32,661 bases of DNA from a virus. The position numbers were made by a program, and so were the translations under genes. The notes beneath the pieces are model-generated. The model was not told the origin of the DNA. It made no database searches and was given only the letters and a program-made list of their open reading frames with translations. Location: positions 1 to 32,661 of IMG/VR virus record IMGVR_UViG_3300009320_000075. One strand, written 5' to 3'. Below are positions 14,838-22,416 of this stretch, one piece after another; position 1 is the stretch's first letter; each line of letters opens with the position of its first letter.

Positions 14838-14857
14838 CCAATTAGGAGAGATAACAA

Positions 14858-15055
14858 ATGAGTGAAATAATTGATAAAGATAATTCAGCGGATGAATGGG
14901 AATGTCCATTTTGTAAATATGGGGGTGCATATATTATTGAAGAAACCGTACTAAAAAACGATTGGAAGGAAATACTGTGTGGCTGTCTTGAATGCAATGA
15001 AATGTATATCAGAGAATATAAATACGTTAAAACTATTAAATTGATACGAAAATAA
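14858..15055 (+). CDS. Zinc-ribbon protein, 65 aa
   Basis: CPFC at residues 16-19 and CGCLEC (41-46) form a four-cysteine ribbon in a small acidic protein. Unusually for this window it has a Shine-Dalgarno-like AGGAG before the ATG (about 14843-14847). Function unknown; possibly a nucleic acid or protein-binding adaptor. Confidence 0.7.
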   Translation: MSEIIDKDNSADEWECPFCKYGGAYIIEETVLKNDWKEILCGCLECNEMYIREYKYVKTIKLIRK

Positions 15056-15058
15056 CTA

Positions 15059-15337
15059 ATGAAAGAATCAGAAATATATGGGCAATGGAAATGCTCTACA
15101 TGTGGTTATACAAAATCATTAACAAATCCAATTACAGGATGTCCATTTTGTGATAAGGAAGAGCCAATGAGTTACACAGACCAGTTAAAGAATATGAGTA
15201 ATAAGGATTTAATGAATCAACTAGAATCAGTGGGAGTAGTATGTTCACAAGAAGGTTATGGCGAACCGACTAAGAAAATATGGAGAGAACGGGGAATATT
15301 AATTAGAGCTGAACTACTCTCTCGAATGGAACCATAA
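15059..15337 (+). CDS. Rubredoxin/zinc-ribbon-like protein, 92 aa
   Basis: CSTCGY at residues 12-17 and GCPFCDKEEP at 28-37 form a four-cysteine knuckle pair close to the N-terminus, followed by a helical tail. It starts three bases after the preceding zinc-ribbon gene, so two zinc proteins are encoded side by side. No function is assigned. Confidence 0.7.
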   Translation: MKESEIYGQWKCSTCGYTKSLTNPITGCPFCDKEEPMSYTDQLKNMSNKDLMNQLESVGVVCSQEGYGEPTKKIWRERGILIRAELLSRMEP

Positions 15338-15368
15338 AGAAAGTGTAAATTCATAAGAATAAAATATA

Positions 15369-16574
15369 ATGGAACAGTTACAGAAATCTGATATTAGTTT
15401 GGTGATTCCTTCGAGAGAGAATCTACAATATTTTAAGTGGTGTTATGAATCCATCAGAAAAAACGGAGGATCAGATGTATGGATATGTGCTGCAGATGAT
15501 GCTAGTACCGACGGAACTAAAGAGTATTTTGCTGAATTAAGTAAAATAGATAAGCATTTCAAATATATCGTTAATGATTCTGGTAAAAGGAGGGGACACA
15601 CAATTTTATACGATCTTATAGTTGAACAACTGGTTGAAACGCCTATAATGGGAATTTTTCATAGCGATATGCATTTATGTCCCAATGCATTGGAGGAAGT
15701 ACTAAAACATATAAAACCAAAATTAATCGTATCATTAACAAGAATTGAACCTTTATTACATCCAGCGGGCAAAGAAAAAGTACAACTTGATTGTGGAATA
15801 GAACCAGATAAATTCAATGAACAAAAATTATTAGAATATGTATATGCTGATAACCATGGCGAAAAAACAACCGATGGAATATTCGCTCCGTGGTTCATTC
15901 ATAAACAAGAGTTTTTAGATGTGAATGGTCATGATCCACTTCTAGCTCCACAAAGCAAGGAAGATTCTGATATATTCAATCGTCTAATGTTAAGTGGTTG
16001 TAAATTTGTACAAACATGGCGTGGATTTGTGTATCATTTAACGTGTAGAGGAAGCCGGTATCAACCAAAACTAACAACTGTCGGCAAAGAATCAGATGAG
16101 TGGTTGATACAGAATAATCGTAGTACTCGTAATTTTATCCGAAAATGGGGGTCAATGGTACGGCATTTAGAAACAATGAAACCAATAGTTCCACATAAGT
16201 ATAATATTGCATTCGTCGTCAAAAACTGTACAATGGAAATACTTAGTTTAATCGAACCACACTGCGACCGAGTCTACTTAAACAATGATATGGTTAGAAA
16301 TCAATATGTTTGGGATGAACAAAAGGCAACTAAATACGATATGAAAAAAAGAGTATTAAAGTTGGATGAAAATAAACCATTTGAAGACAATGATATCATC
16401 GTAGAATTTGATTGTGCTAGATTAAATCAAAATAATATACAGATACTACAAATGCTACCAGATATTATCACAGATTCCGGCGAAATTGGCGAAATGGAAT
16501 TTGATATATTCAAGTTCAAAATTAAGTCAATGAAAACATATGAACATACACTTATTAAAAAAGTAGAAAAATGA
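15369..16574 (+). CDS. Family 2 (GT-A) glycosyltransferase
   Basis: 401 residues. The N-terminal domain has ISLVIPSRENLQYFKWCYES, CAADDASTDGTKEYF (nucleotide binding) and GIFHSDMHLCPNAL with the metal-binding DxD-type motif, then EDSDIFNRLMLSGC, a canonical GT2 acceptor-side motif. The C-terminal 120 residues are extra and could bind the acceptor or partner proteins. It probably elongates a glycan made by the surrounding genes. Its stop overlaps a tiny leader-like ORF. Confidence 0.82.
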   Translation: MEQLQKSDISLVIPSRENLQYFKWCYESIRKNGGSDVWICAADDASTDGTKEYFAELSKIDKHFKYIVNDSGKRRGHTILYDLIVEQLVETPIMGIFHSDMHLCPNALEEVLKHIKPKLIVSLTRIEPLLHPAGKEKVQLDCGIEPDKFNEQKLLEYVYADNHGEKTTDGIFAPWFIHKQEFLDVNGHDPLLAPQSKEDSDIFNRLMLSGCKFVQTWRGFVYHLTCRGSRYQPKLTTVGKESDEWLIQNNRSTRNFIRKWGSMVRHLETMKPIVPHKYNIAFVVKNCTMEILSLIEPHCDRVYLNNDMVRNQYVWDEQKATKYDMKKRVLKLDENKPFEDNDIIVEFDCARLNQNNIQILQMLPDIITDSGEIGEMEFDIFKFKIKSMKTYEHTLIKKVEK

Positions 16575-16615
16575 AAAGAATATATAGCGTAACCGATGTT
16601 AAGTGGTTGTGGTGA
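16571..16615 (+). CDS. Possible leader peptide MKRIYSVTDVKWLW
   Basis: The ATG overlaps the glycosyltransferase stop (ATGA) and the 14-residue frame ends with Trp-Leu-Trp-stop. Its last codons form the 5' arm of the hairpin described next. It could be an attenuator leader, or merely the remnant start of a lost gene. Confidence 0.35.
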   Translation: MKRIYSVTDVKWLW

Positions 16616-16651
16616 TGAAAAGCCCGTGCGAACCACCCGCTACTGTTTTTT
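16585..16651 (+). promoter_or_regulatory. Hairpin plus T6 run, candidate attenuator or terminator
   Basis: GTGGTT (16603-16608) pairs with AACCAC (16631-16636). Outside it TAGCG (16585-16589) pairs with CGCTA (16638-16642), and CTG plus TTTTTT (16646-16651) follow. It lies in the only gap of this gene run, 17 nt before the next ATG. Local G+C is higher than its surroundings. Confidence 0.45.
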
Positions 16652-16667
16652 AACTAAAAATAAAATC

Positions 16668-17168
16668 ATGATAAATAAAGACACTGCAAATCACATAAAA
16701 GGAACAACCGGAGAACGATTCATTGCTGAATGGTTAGAAAAGAAGCCTAAAGTTGACCGAGTAGAACTATCAATTAATCCATTTGACAACAAAAAGGATT
16801 GCGTGGTTCACTTCACTGATGTTGAATCAAAAACTTTAGAGATCAAATCACAAACGCCATACATACAAAAAGAATCTATAACATTCCCATTACATCAAAA
16901 AGAGAAAATAGATAACGTGGATGTGGTACTAGTATTATGCACAAGTGATTCAAGGCAAAAAAGAAATAAATACGACGGATGGCTTCTCCAATTAAAAAAA
17001 GATTATAAAATATACGAAGTTAAAGACATGGGAACTGAGGAAGCAAGAATATTAATCAAAATAAACGAGGACAACTTCCATAGAATACACGAGTTTTCAG
17101 AAGAGGAAATGGAAGTTTTTAGAAGTTTACCATCAACATCAAATTATACAAATTTTAAAAATCAATAA
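16668..17168 (+). CDS. PD-(D/E)XK-like protein, 166 aa
   Basis: I start at ATG 16668, behind an A/T leader; an upstream in-frame ATG at 16596 would translate through the hairpin. It begins with a TTGERFIAEWL helix, then NPFDNKKDCVVHF and LEIKSQ about 19 residues later, the Asp...Glu-x-Lys pattern of the PD-(D/E)XK nuclease fold. The usual roles are restriction, recombination or repair, but catalytic competence cannot be judged. Its stop overlaps the next gene start. Confidence 0.5.
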   Translation: MINKDTANHIKGTTGERFIAEWLEKKPKVDRVELSINPFDNKKDCVVHFTDVESKTLEIKSQTPYIQKESITFPLHQKEKIDNVDVVLVLCTSDSRQKRNKYDGWLLQLKKDYKIYEVKDMGTEEARILIKINEDNFHRIHEFSEEEMEVFRSLPSTSNYTNFKNQ

Positions 17169-18634
17169 TGCACGTAACTAAAGAACAAATAGATAATATA
17201 TTAAAGCAAACAAATAGCAAAATAGAAGACTTTGATAATTTCATTGAAACTGGCACATATATGGGGGATACCATACTAAGCATATGTCAGCACTTTAAGA
17301 GAAATTATACAATTGAAATACAAATAGACCTATATCACAAAATTGTAGAACAATGCGTGGATAGAAAAATAAATAATATTAACTGCTATTTTGGAGATAG
17401 TTCTGTCGTACTAAAAGATATACTAACAAAAGAAGTGGATAGTAAATCTATATTTTATTTAGATGCTCACTATTCAGGTGGAAAGACGGGCAGGGGTAAG
17501 AAAGATACACCATTATTAGAAGAACTAAAATTAATCAATAAATATCATAATTTTGATAGTGTTATTATTATAGATGATTTTCAAGATTTTGGTGTTAAAA
17601 ACAAAAATATTAACTGGGAAGATATTACAGTTGATCATGTACTTGACTGCTTTGATAGTGATAAAGTCGTGAAGTCATTTCCAATTGTAGATGAAAAAAA
17701 TAATGGATTTATTGTATGCTTGAGAAAATTAAGCAAAAAGCATTCAGACAAGAGTATCCTGGTGAGTGGAGGATGTGGATTTATTGGGAGCAATATCGTT
17801 GATAAACTAATAAATCTTGGACATAATGTAATAGTGATTGATAATTTGTCAACCGGTAAAATGGAATATCTAAATCCAAGAGCTAAATTTATTCAAGCTG
17901 ATATCCGTTCGTCTCAAATACTTCAAATAATACGCGGATTAGATCAAATTGATGCAATTATACATACAGCAGCTAAAGGCCGAGTTCAACCGTCTCTGAA
18001 AAGCCCAATTGATTATCATAACAATAATGTAACAGGAACTCTAAATTTATTGGAGGCATGTCGGATAAGTAATATAACAAAATTTATATTTAGTTCATCA
18101 TCATCTGTATATGGTAATGAATTGACTATGTCAGAAGATGTATTACCAAAACCAACTTCACCATATGCTTTAACAAAATATTTAGGAGAATTATATTGTA
18201 AAATGCATTCTGATTTATATGGTACCAAAACAATATGTTTGAGATATTTCAATGTATATGGCAATAGAGGATGCGATGATTTGGTTTTTGGCATTTTTAC
18301 AAAACAAAAACTTGAAGGAAAACCATTAACATTAACAAACGATGGATTGCATAGAAGAGATTTTACTTTTGTTGGAGATATAGTTGATGCAAATATTCGA
18401 GCATTGAGAATTGATTTGAATAATAATCACGAAATCATAAATATAGGAAATTCAGATAATCGGTCAATCATAGAAATAGCCAAACTATTTGATCAACCAA
18501 TAGAATTTATTGGTAAAAGAGAAGAACCAAAAGAGACAAGAGCAATAATTGGGAAAGCAAACTTGTTACTAGGATGGAAACCAACTACAAAAATAGAAGA
18601 TTGGTTTGAAGAATATAGAAAAATCTTCATTTAA
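17168..18634 (+). CDS. Methyltransferase fused to GalE-like NAD-dependent epimerase
   Basis: 488 residues with two enzymes in one chain. Residues 1-190 are a SAM methyltransferase-like domain: ETGTYMGDTI, YTIEI, YLDAHYSGGKTGRGKKDTPL, VIIIDDF. From about residue 196 comes an extended SDR: LVSGGCGFIGSNIVDKL, IHTAAKGRVQPS, FSSSSSVYG, SPYALTKYLGELY with the YxxxK pair, and RYFNVYGNRG. The second half matches UDP-glucose 4-epimerase relatives. Continuous frame and no internal start suggest a true fusion that makes and methylates a nucleotide sugar. Confidence 0.85.
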   Translation: MHVTKEQIDNILKQTNSKIEDFDNFIETGTYMGDTILSICQHFKRNYTIEIQIDLYHKIVEQCVDRKINNINCYFGDSSVVLKDILTKEVDSKSIFYLDAHYSGGKTGRGKKDTPLLEELKLINKYHNFDSVIIIDDFQDFGVKNKNINWEDITVDHVLDCFDSDKVVKSFPIVDEKNNGFIVCLRKLSKKHSDKSILVSGGCGFIGSNIVDKLINLGHNVIVIDNLSTGKMEYLNPRAKFIQADIRSSQILQIIRGLDQIDAIIHTAAKGRVQPSLKSPIDYHNNNVTGTLNLLEACRISNITKFIFSSSSSVYGNELTMSEDVLPKPTSPYALTKYLGELYCKMHSDLYGTKTICLRYFNVYGNRGCDDLVFGIFTKQKLEGKPLTLTNDGLHRRDFTFVGDIVDANIRALRIDLNNNHEIINIGNSDNRSIIEIAKLFDQPIEFIGKREEPKETRAIIGKANLLLGWKPTTKIEDWFEEYRKIFI

Positions 18635-18660
18635 TTAAAAAAATTTTTGATATTTATAGT

Positions 18661-18667
18661 AAAGGAG
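18661..18667 (+). promoter_or_regulatory. Strong Shine-Dalgarno AAAGGAG deciding a GTG start
   Basis: AAAGGAG ends 7 nt before GTG 18675. Most starts here lack any Shine-Dalgarno, so this one both fixes the start of the M15 gene and marks it as translationally different. The preceding TTTTTGATATTTATAG (about 18643-18658) could hold a promoter of another class. Confidence 0.6.
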
Positions 18668-18674
18668 AACAATA

Positions 18675-19199
18675 GTGTCGAGAGAAATAGCTGATCTAAT
18701 ACCAATAATGCACCAAAAAGCAACAGATGTGCTAGCGTATTGTAAAAATATTGAGTTTCCGATAGTGATATACAGTACTAGAAGAACACTACAAGAACAA
18801 TCGAAACTTTATCGTCAAGGTAGAACTGGATCGCAAATTAGATATAAAATAACTAGGTTGAATAATTTGGGATTTGGATTTTTAGCAGAAATATTAGATT
18901 CTGTTGGTCCGCAAATGGAGAAATATAGAGTAACAAATGCTGGTCCTGGTGAAAGTCTGCATAATTATGGCGAGGCGTTCGATGCAGTACCATTAATTAA
19001 TGGAAAAGCGGTTTGGAACAATGATGAACTTTGGGAAAAATATGGTCAAGTAATTGTTAAACATGAATTAGTGTGGGGCGGCAATTGGACTAGTTTTGTT
19101 GATAAACCACATGCACAATATCGGCCGGGTGGAAATCCACTTAAATTGTTTTCACCAGATCAAATAAAGAATCTATTAGAGAGAAGTGGAGCTCTATGA
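18675..19199 (+). CDS. M15-family peptidase, likely endolysin
   Basis: 174 residues starting at GTG. The zinc peptidase signature SLHNYGEAFD (S94, H96, D103) and the later LVWGGNW...FVDKPHAQY with H146 match D-Ala-D-Ala carboxypeptidase / L-Ala-D-Glu endopeptidase endolysins. YSTRRTLQEQSKLYRQGRT is the usual N-terminal substrate groove. There is no signal peptide, so a holin or other route is needed to reach the cell wall. Its stop overlaps the next start. Confidence 0.88.
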   Translation: MSREIADLIPIMHQKATDVLAYCKNIEFPIVIYSTRRTLQEQSKLYRQGRTGSQIRYKITRLNNLGFGFLAEILDSVGPQMEKYRVTNAGPGESLHNYGEAFDAVPLINGKAVWNNDELWEKYGQVIVKHELVWGGNWTSFVDKPHAQYRPGGNPLKLFSPDQIKNLLERSGAL

Positions 19200-19930
19200 A
19201 ATTAGTTAATATATTAATGGAAGGACGCTATGATAGACTGGTTGGACAGATAACCAAAGATTTAATGCGCGAACTCAAAGGAGCTATTGTGGCTGGCATT
19301 AGTAACAAAACGTACAAGGGATATGTTGTGCGAGAAAGACCAAAAAAAGGCTATAATGTTCAAGCAATGTTAGATTCCGATCATAAAACCATTGAAATCG
19401 GTGATTATGATGATAAAAAAACTGGCATATCATTAGATGTTGAATTGAAATATAAAATGACTAATTTGGTTGAACCTGGTAAATTTTATATCACCGCGGA
19501 ATTTTATACTGGATGGACTACTCTTGAAGTTCTATTAGCAACAAATCCAAATGATGGAATAAAAATACTATCGAAAATAAACTCATATATCAGAGAAACT
19601 ATTAGACATGAAATAGAACATTTTACCCAACGTGGAGATAATGTTAAACCAAGTAAATATATCAAGAATAATAATGCAATGCGAAAAAGAATCGCGAGTG
19701 ATCCTAAGATTGGATATAAGTATTTAATATTACCAGATGAAGTTGATTCAAATATACATGGGCTATATGCAAGAGCTAAAAACAAAAAGAAACCATATCA
19801 AAAGATAGTAGATGATTATTTGGATTATTTCGTAGAAACTGGCGATATTACAGATAAACAACGAAAAATAGTATATAATGTATGGAAGAAAAGAATTCCC
19901 AAGATTGGTGGGATTCCGGCATTAAAATAA
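19196..19930 (+). CDS. HExxH putative metallopeptidase-like phage protein
   Basis: 244 residues. The opening KLVNILMEGRYDRLVGQITK and the zinc motif HEIEH (138-142), followed about 40 residues on by LPDEVDSNIHGLYARAK, match an uncharacterised family I recall in large phages. E182 or H188 could supply the third metal ligand. It overlaps the endolysin by 4 nt. It may process virion or host proteins, but no substrate can be inferred. Confidence 0.7.
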   Translation: MKLVNILMEGRYDRLVGQITKDLMRELKGAIVAGISNKTYKGYVVRERPKKGYNVQAMLDSDHKTIEIGDYDDKKTGISLDVELKYKMTNLVEPGKFYITAEFYTGWTTLEVLLATNPNDGIKILSKINSYIRETIRHEIEHFTQRGDNVKPSKYIKNNNAMRKRIASDPKIGYKYLILPDEVDSNIHGLYARAKNKKKPYQKIVDDYLDYFVETGDITDKQRKIVYNVWKKRIPKIGGIPALK

Positions 19931-19946
19931 ATAATAAAAAAAGAAT

Positions 19947-20141
19947 ATGGATTATTATAGTAAAATAGTTGACAATGGATACACCGATGTTGTCTGTGAT
20001 AATTTTAGATGGCCAAAGAATTTTACAAAACGCATGAAACGTAAATTCTTAAAGAAAATGGTCGAAAATATGACAAAACGTGAAAAATACGAGGAGTGTG
20101 CAAAGCTAAATGATGTCCTGTGCGAGATGGAGAATAACTAA
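19947..20141 (+). CDS. Small basic protein with UVR-like C-terminal helix
   Basis: 64 residues. The tail KREKYEECAKLNDVLCEMEN resembles the UVR helix-hairpin seen in UvrB/ClpC-type proteins (xYExAAxLRDxI). The N-terminal part is basic and aromatic. It is the third gene after the endolysin and precedes the ClpS-like gene by one small ORF. Confidence 0.6.
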   Translation: MDYYSKIVDNGYTDVVCDNFRWPKNFTKRMKRKFLKKMVENMTKREKYEECAKLNDVLCEMENN

Positions 20142-20308
20142 TGTATATGCTTACAAAAAATCTAAAAAATAATAAATGTATAATGTATGTATTTGATGAT
20201 AATGGAAGACCAATTTATTGTTCAACTCTTAATCAAAAATTAAAATATACATTTGGTGTTTATAAACAAAAAAATCAAAAAGATAAATTTATATTAAATT
20301 GTTATTAG
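20141..20308 (+). CDS. Small hypothetical protein, 55 aa
   Basis: The ATG shares its A with the preceding stop (TAATG). It is a Lys/Asn-rich small protein with predicted beta strands (KCIMYVFDDNGRPIYCS). It ends one base before the ClpS-like gene. Unrecognised. Confidence 0.6.
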   Translation: MYMLTKNLKNNKCIMYVFDDNGRPIYCSTLNQKLKYTFGVYKQKNQKDKFILNCY

Positions 20309-20309
20309 C

Positions 20310-20531
20310 ATGAAAAAATCACTATATATAGTAAACGATGGAAAACACGATAAAATAGAACTAGCTGATATACTGATGAATTCTTTTGGATATGCGATAC
20401 ACCAAGCAGAACAGATCATTATGATTTACTATTTTAATAATATTTGTTTCCTGAAGCGTGATAGTGAAAAAAAATTAGTTGATATTAAAGAACAACTAGA
20501 TAGATTTAAAATAAAAAATGTATTGATGTGA
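20310..20531 (+). CDS. ClpS-like N-degron adaptor or mimic
   Basis: 73 residues matching the ClpS core from end to end: LYIVNDGKHDKIELADILMN (cf. ClpS LLNDDYTPMEFVVEVL), SFGYAIHQAEQIIMIYYFNN and LVDIKEQLDRFKIKNVL. ClpS delivers N-end-rule substrates to ClpAP. Here the NDD motif is NDG and the ligand-binding His of ClpS (H66 in E. coli) aligns with Tyr, while the flexible N-terminal tail that engages ClpA is absent. It may bind Clp without delivering substrates. The fold assignment is from pattern only. Confidence 0.5.
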   Translation: MKKSLYIVNDGKHDKIELADILMNSFGYAIHQAEQIIMIYYFNNICFLKRDSEKKLVDIKEQLDRFKIKNVLM

Positions 20532-20860
20532 ATGAACTGGATTTAATAAAAAAACTGGAGATACATCGTGGAATTCAAGATAAAATAGTATCAGCTTTTA
20601 TGAATTGCTTTCACAAAAGACTATTTTCATATAAGAATTCTAATATATTTTATAAAGTAAAGAGAGATAAAACAAAAGAAAATACAGAATATGTAATAGA
20701 CCAGATTGATGTTCGAGTTAAAAAAATGATTGATTATATACATAACTGTGGAGTCAAATCATTTGAATTACGGATAGAAATGGGAGATATAGATGAACCA
20801 AAAATTAAAAAGAAACTTAATAAAAGAAAACAAAATACCGCTACACGAAGGAGTATATGA
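20528..20860 (+). CDS. Hypothetical protein, 110 aa
   Basis: It starts at GTG overlapping the ClpS-like stop (GTGA). The fold is probably helical, with KSFELRIEMGDI near residue 77 and a basic C-terminus. The last 68 nt overlap the following kinase gene in another frame, which is long for this genome, so either its true end is damaged or the kinase starts later. Confidence 0.6.
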   Translation: MNELDLIKKLEIHRGIQDKIVSAFMNCFHKRLFSYKNSNIFYKVKRDKTKENTEYVIDQIDVRVKKMIDYIHNCGVKSFELRIEMGDIDEPKIKKKLNKRKQNTATRRSI

Positions 20861-21548
20861 TCCGGGAATATTAAAAGCGGTTATATTAGCGGGAAGTGCT
20901 GGGTCTGGCAAATCATTTGTTGCTAGCACTATATTTGGTATTCCAAATTTACCAAAATTCAAATCATCGCTTAGTTCAGTGGGACTAAAAGTGGTTAATT
21001 CAGATTCTGCATTTGAAGTGTTCTTAAAAAAACGTGGAGTTAATCCAAAGGATCTAGGAAAGATGACAGATAAGGTATTCGACTATTATACAAACAGGAA
21101 TCCAGATACACCAAAATCAAAAGCTCAAAAGATTAGAGATAAATTATATGACATATATAAAGACGGTAGATTGGGATTGATCATTGATTCAACTGCCAGC
21201 AATCTATCTTCGGTAATAAAGAAGAAAAAAGAATTAGAAGAGTTGGGATATGATGTATATTTATTGTTTGTTAATACATCACTTAAAGTTGGTTTGGAAC
21301 GAAATAAAAAACGAGATAGAATACTACCCGATAAAGTTGTAAAACAAAATTATGATGAAGTTCGGGCGAACATATCAAAATATAGATCAGCTTTTGGTAA
21401 TAGTTTTTTTGAAATTGACAATAATGAAGACAAACCACCAATACAAGCAACACAAAGTAAAATATTAAGAATAGTACAACAACCCGTTAAAAATCCAATC
21501 GGTAAAAAGTGGATCGAAACAGCATTAAAACTGAAATCGTTAAAATAA
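20793..21548 (+). CDS. Zeta-toxin-like P-loop kinase
   Basis: 251 residues with Walker A GSAGSGKS (34-41), a preceding hydrophobic strand (AVILA), VVNSDSAFE (cf. the N-D of zeta toxins) and LGLIIDSTASN. It also has VYLLFVNTSLKVGLERNKKR, an arginine-bearing lid. The family phosphorylates UDP-sugars or nucleotides in toxins; the phage forms are uncharacterised. With no antitoxin nearby, a metabolic or repair kinase is as likely. Confidence 0.7.
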   Translation: MNQKLKRNLIKENKIPLHEGVYDPGILKAVILAGSAGSGKSFVASTIFGIPNLPKFKSSLSSVGLKVVNSDSAFEVFLKKRGVNPKDLGKMTDKVFDYYTNRNPDTPKSKAQKIRDKLYDIYKDGRLGLIIDSTASNLSSVIKKKKELEELGYDVYLLFVNTSLKVGLERNKKRDRILPDKVVKQNYDEVRANISKYRSAFGNSFFEIDNNEDKPPIQATQSKILRIVQQPVKNPIGKKWIETALKLKSLK

Positions 21549-21775
21549 TGAAAAATGAGTTTTTAATCGAGCCGATCGTAATTAAGACGGTCGGCAACAA
21601 TGTGGAAGAGTTCGGAGACATCAAAACAAAAGAAAATAGCATAGTTGGTGTATATTTCTTCAAAAAAATAAGCAATACTATATTCGAATCAGGTTTGCAT
21701 TTCTTTAATGGCAAAATTATATCAGATGTAAAGCAGACTCCACAGCAATTAATAGAAGGCATTAACAATGGATGA
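21548..21775 (+). CDS. Hypothetical protein, 75 aa
   Basis: I use ATG 21548, whose A is the last base of the kinase stop (TAATG); an upstream in-frame GTG would overlap the kinase gene. It is a small beta-rich protein (SIVGVYFFKKISNTIFESG). The stop overlaps the next ATG by eight bases. Unrecognised. Confidence 0.7.
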   Translation: MKNEFLIEPIVIKTVGNNVEEFGDIKTKENSIVGVYFFKKISNTIFESGLHFFNGKIISDVKQTPQQLIEGINNG

Positions 21776-22412
21776 AAAACAAAGGTTTATATTTACTGGC
21801 GATAAAAACAAACGAAGAAAGAGCGGAGCATATAATCTTACTGAAAATGAGATTAGGTATGCTATGGTAAACACGAAATCAAATTCTGAAGCAGCCAGGT
21901 TTTTTGGAATTCAAAAGAATACATATAAAAAGTATGCAAAGATGTATTATGATTCCGAGACTGGAAAAACATTATGGGAAATGCATAAAAATCCATATGG
22001 CTTGGGAGTAAGAAAACCATGGAATAAAAACAAACCGACAGCCAAAACTGGGTTACCACAAATACCAACTGAAGAGATACTGGAAGGCAAACACAGACAA
22101 CTAATGCCATGGTTCGTTAAACGAAGATTGATTAAGGAAGGGTATTTAGAGGATAAGTGTTATATATGTGGATTCAATGAACACCGAGCGGTTGATGAAA
22201 AACAACCAATAGTACTTGATTATTTAGATGGAGATAATAGAAACTACGCTATAGATAATATTCGGATGATATGTTATAATTGTAGGTTTTTGTATCGTGG
22301 CAATATGGTTGGACGCAAATCAACTGGGAAATTATCATATTTCAATGATGAAAAAACGGTAGCTATAGGTAATACTGGAATAGTAAGAAAAGAAGAAGAA
22401 TATAAATTTTAA
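21768..22412 (+). CDS. HTH plus HNH-like zinc protein, likely degenerate nuclease
   Basis: 214 residues. Residues 24-60 (LTENEIRYAMVNTKSNSEAA then RFFGIQKNTYKKYAKMY) form a helix-turn-helix. CYICGF (131-136) and CYNC (169-172) form the zinc knuckle of an HNH domain, with LDYLDGDNRNYAIDNIRMI between. The HNH catalytic His is replaced by Tyr (LDYLDGD), so cleavage is doubtful and a DNA-binding role is plausible. Such proteins are common in large phages. Confidence 0.65.
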   Translation: MDEKQRFIFTGDKNKRRKSGAYNLTENEIRYAMVNTKSNSEAARFFGIQKNTYKKYAKMYYDSETGKTLWEMHKNPYGLGVRKPWNKNKPTAKTGLPQIPTEEILEGKHRQLMPWFVKRRLIKEGYLEDKCYICGFNEHRAVDEKQPIVLDYLDGDNRNYAIDNIRMICYNCRFLYRGNMVGRKSTGKLSYFNDEKTVAIGNTGIVRKEEEYKF

Positions 22413-22416
22413 TAAA

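Noticed and set aside
16611-16645. Cobalamin riboswitch or hammerhead ribozyme
   Set aside because: CCCGCTACTGT resembles the cobalamin core and TGATGA...GAA resembles a hammerhead. However, the needed P4/P6 stems are missing for the first, and the C3 and A15.1 positions are wrong for the second.
16596-16667. N-terminal extension of the PD-(D/E)XK-like protein
   Set aside because: The extra codons translate the hairpin region and overlap the Trp mini-ORF. The ATG at 16668 has the usual A/T-rich leader.
20793-21548. Toxin-antitoxin system around the zeta-like kinase
   Set aside because: No epsilon-type antitoxin or other partner is visible. Similar P-loop kinases occur singly in large phages.
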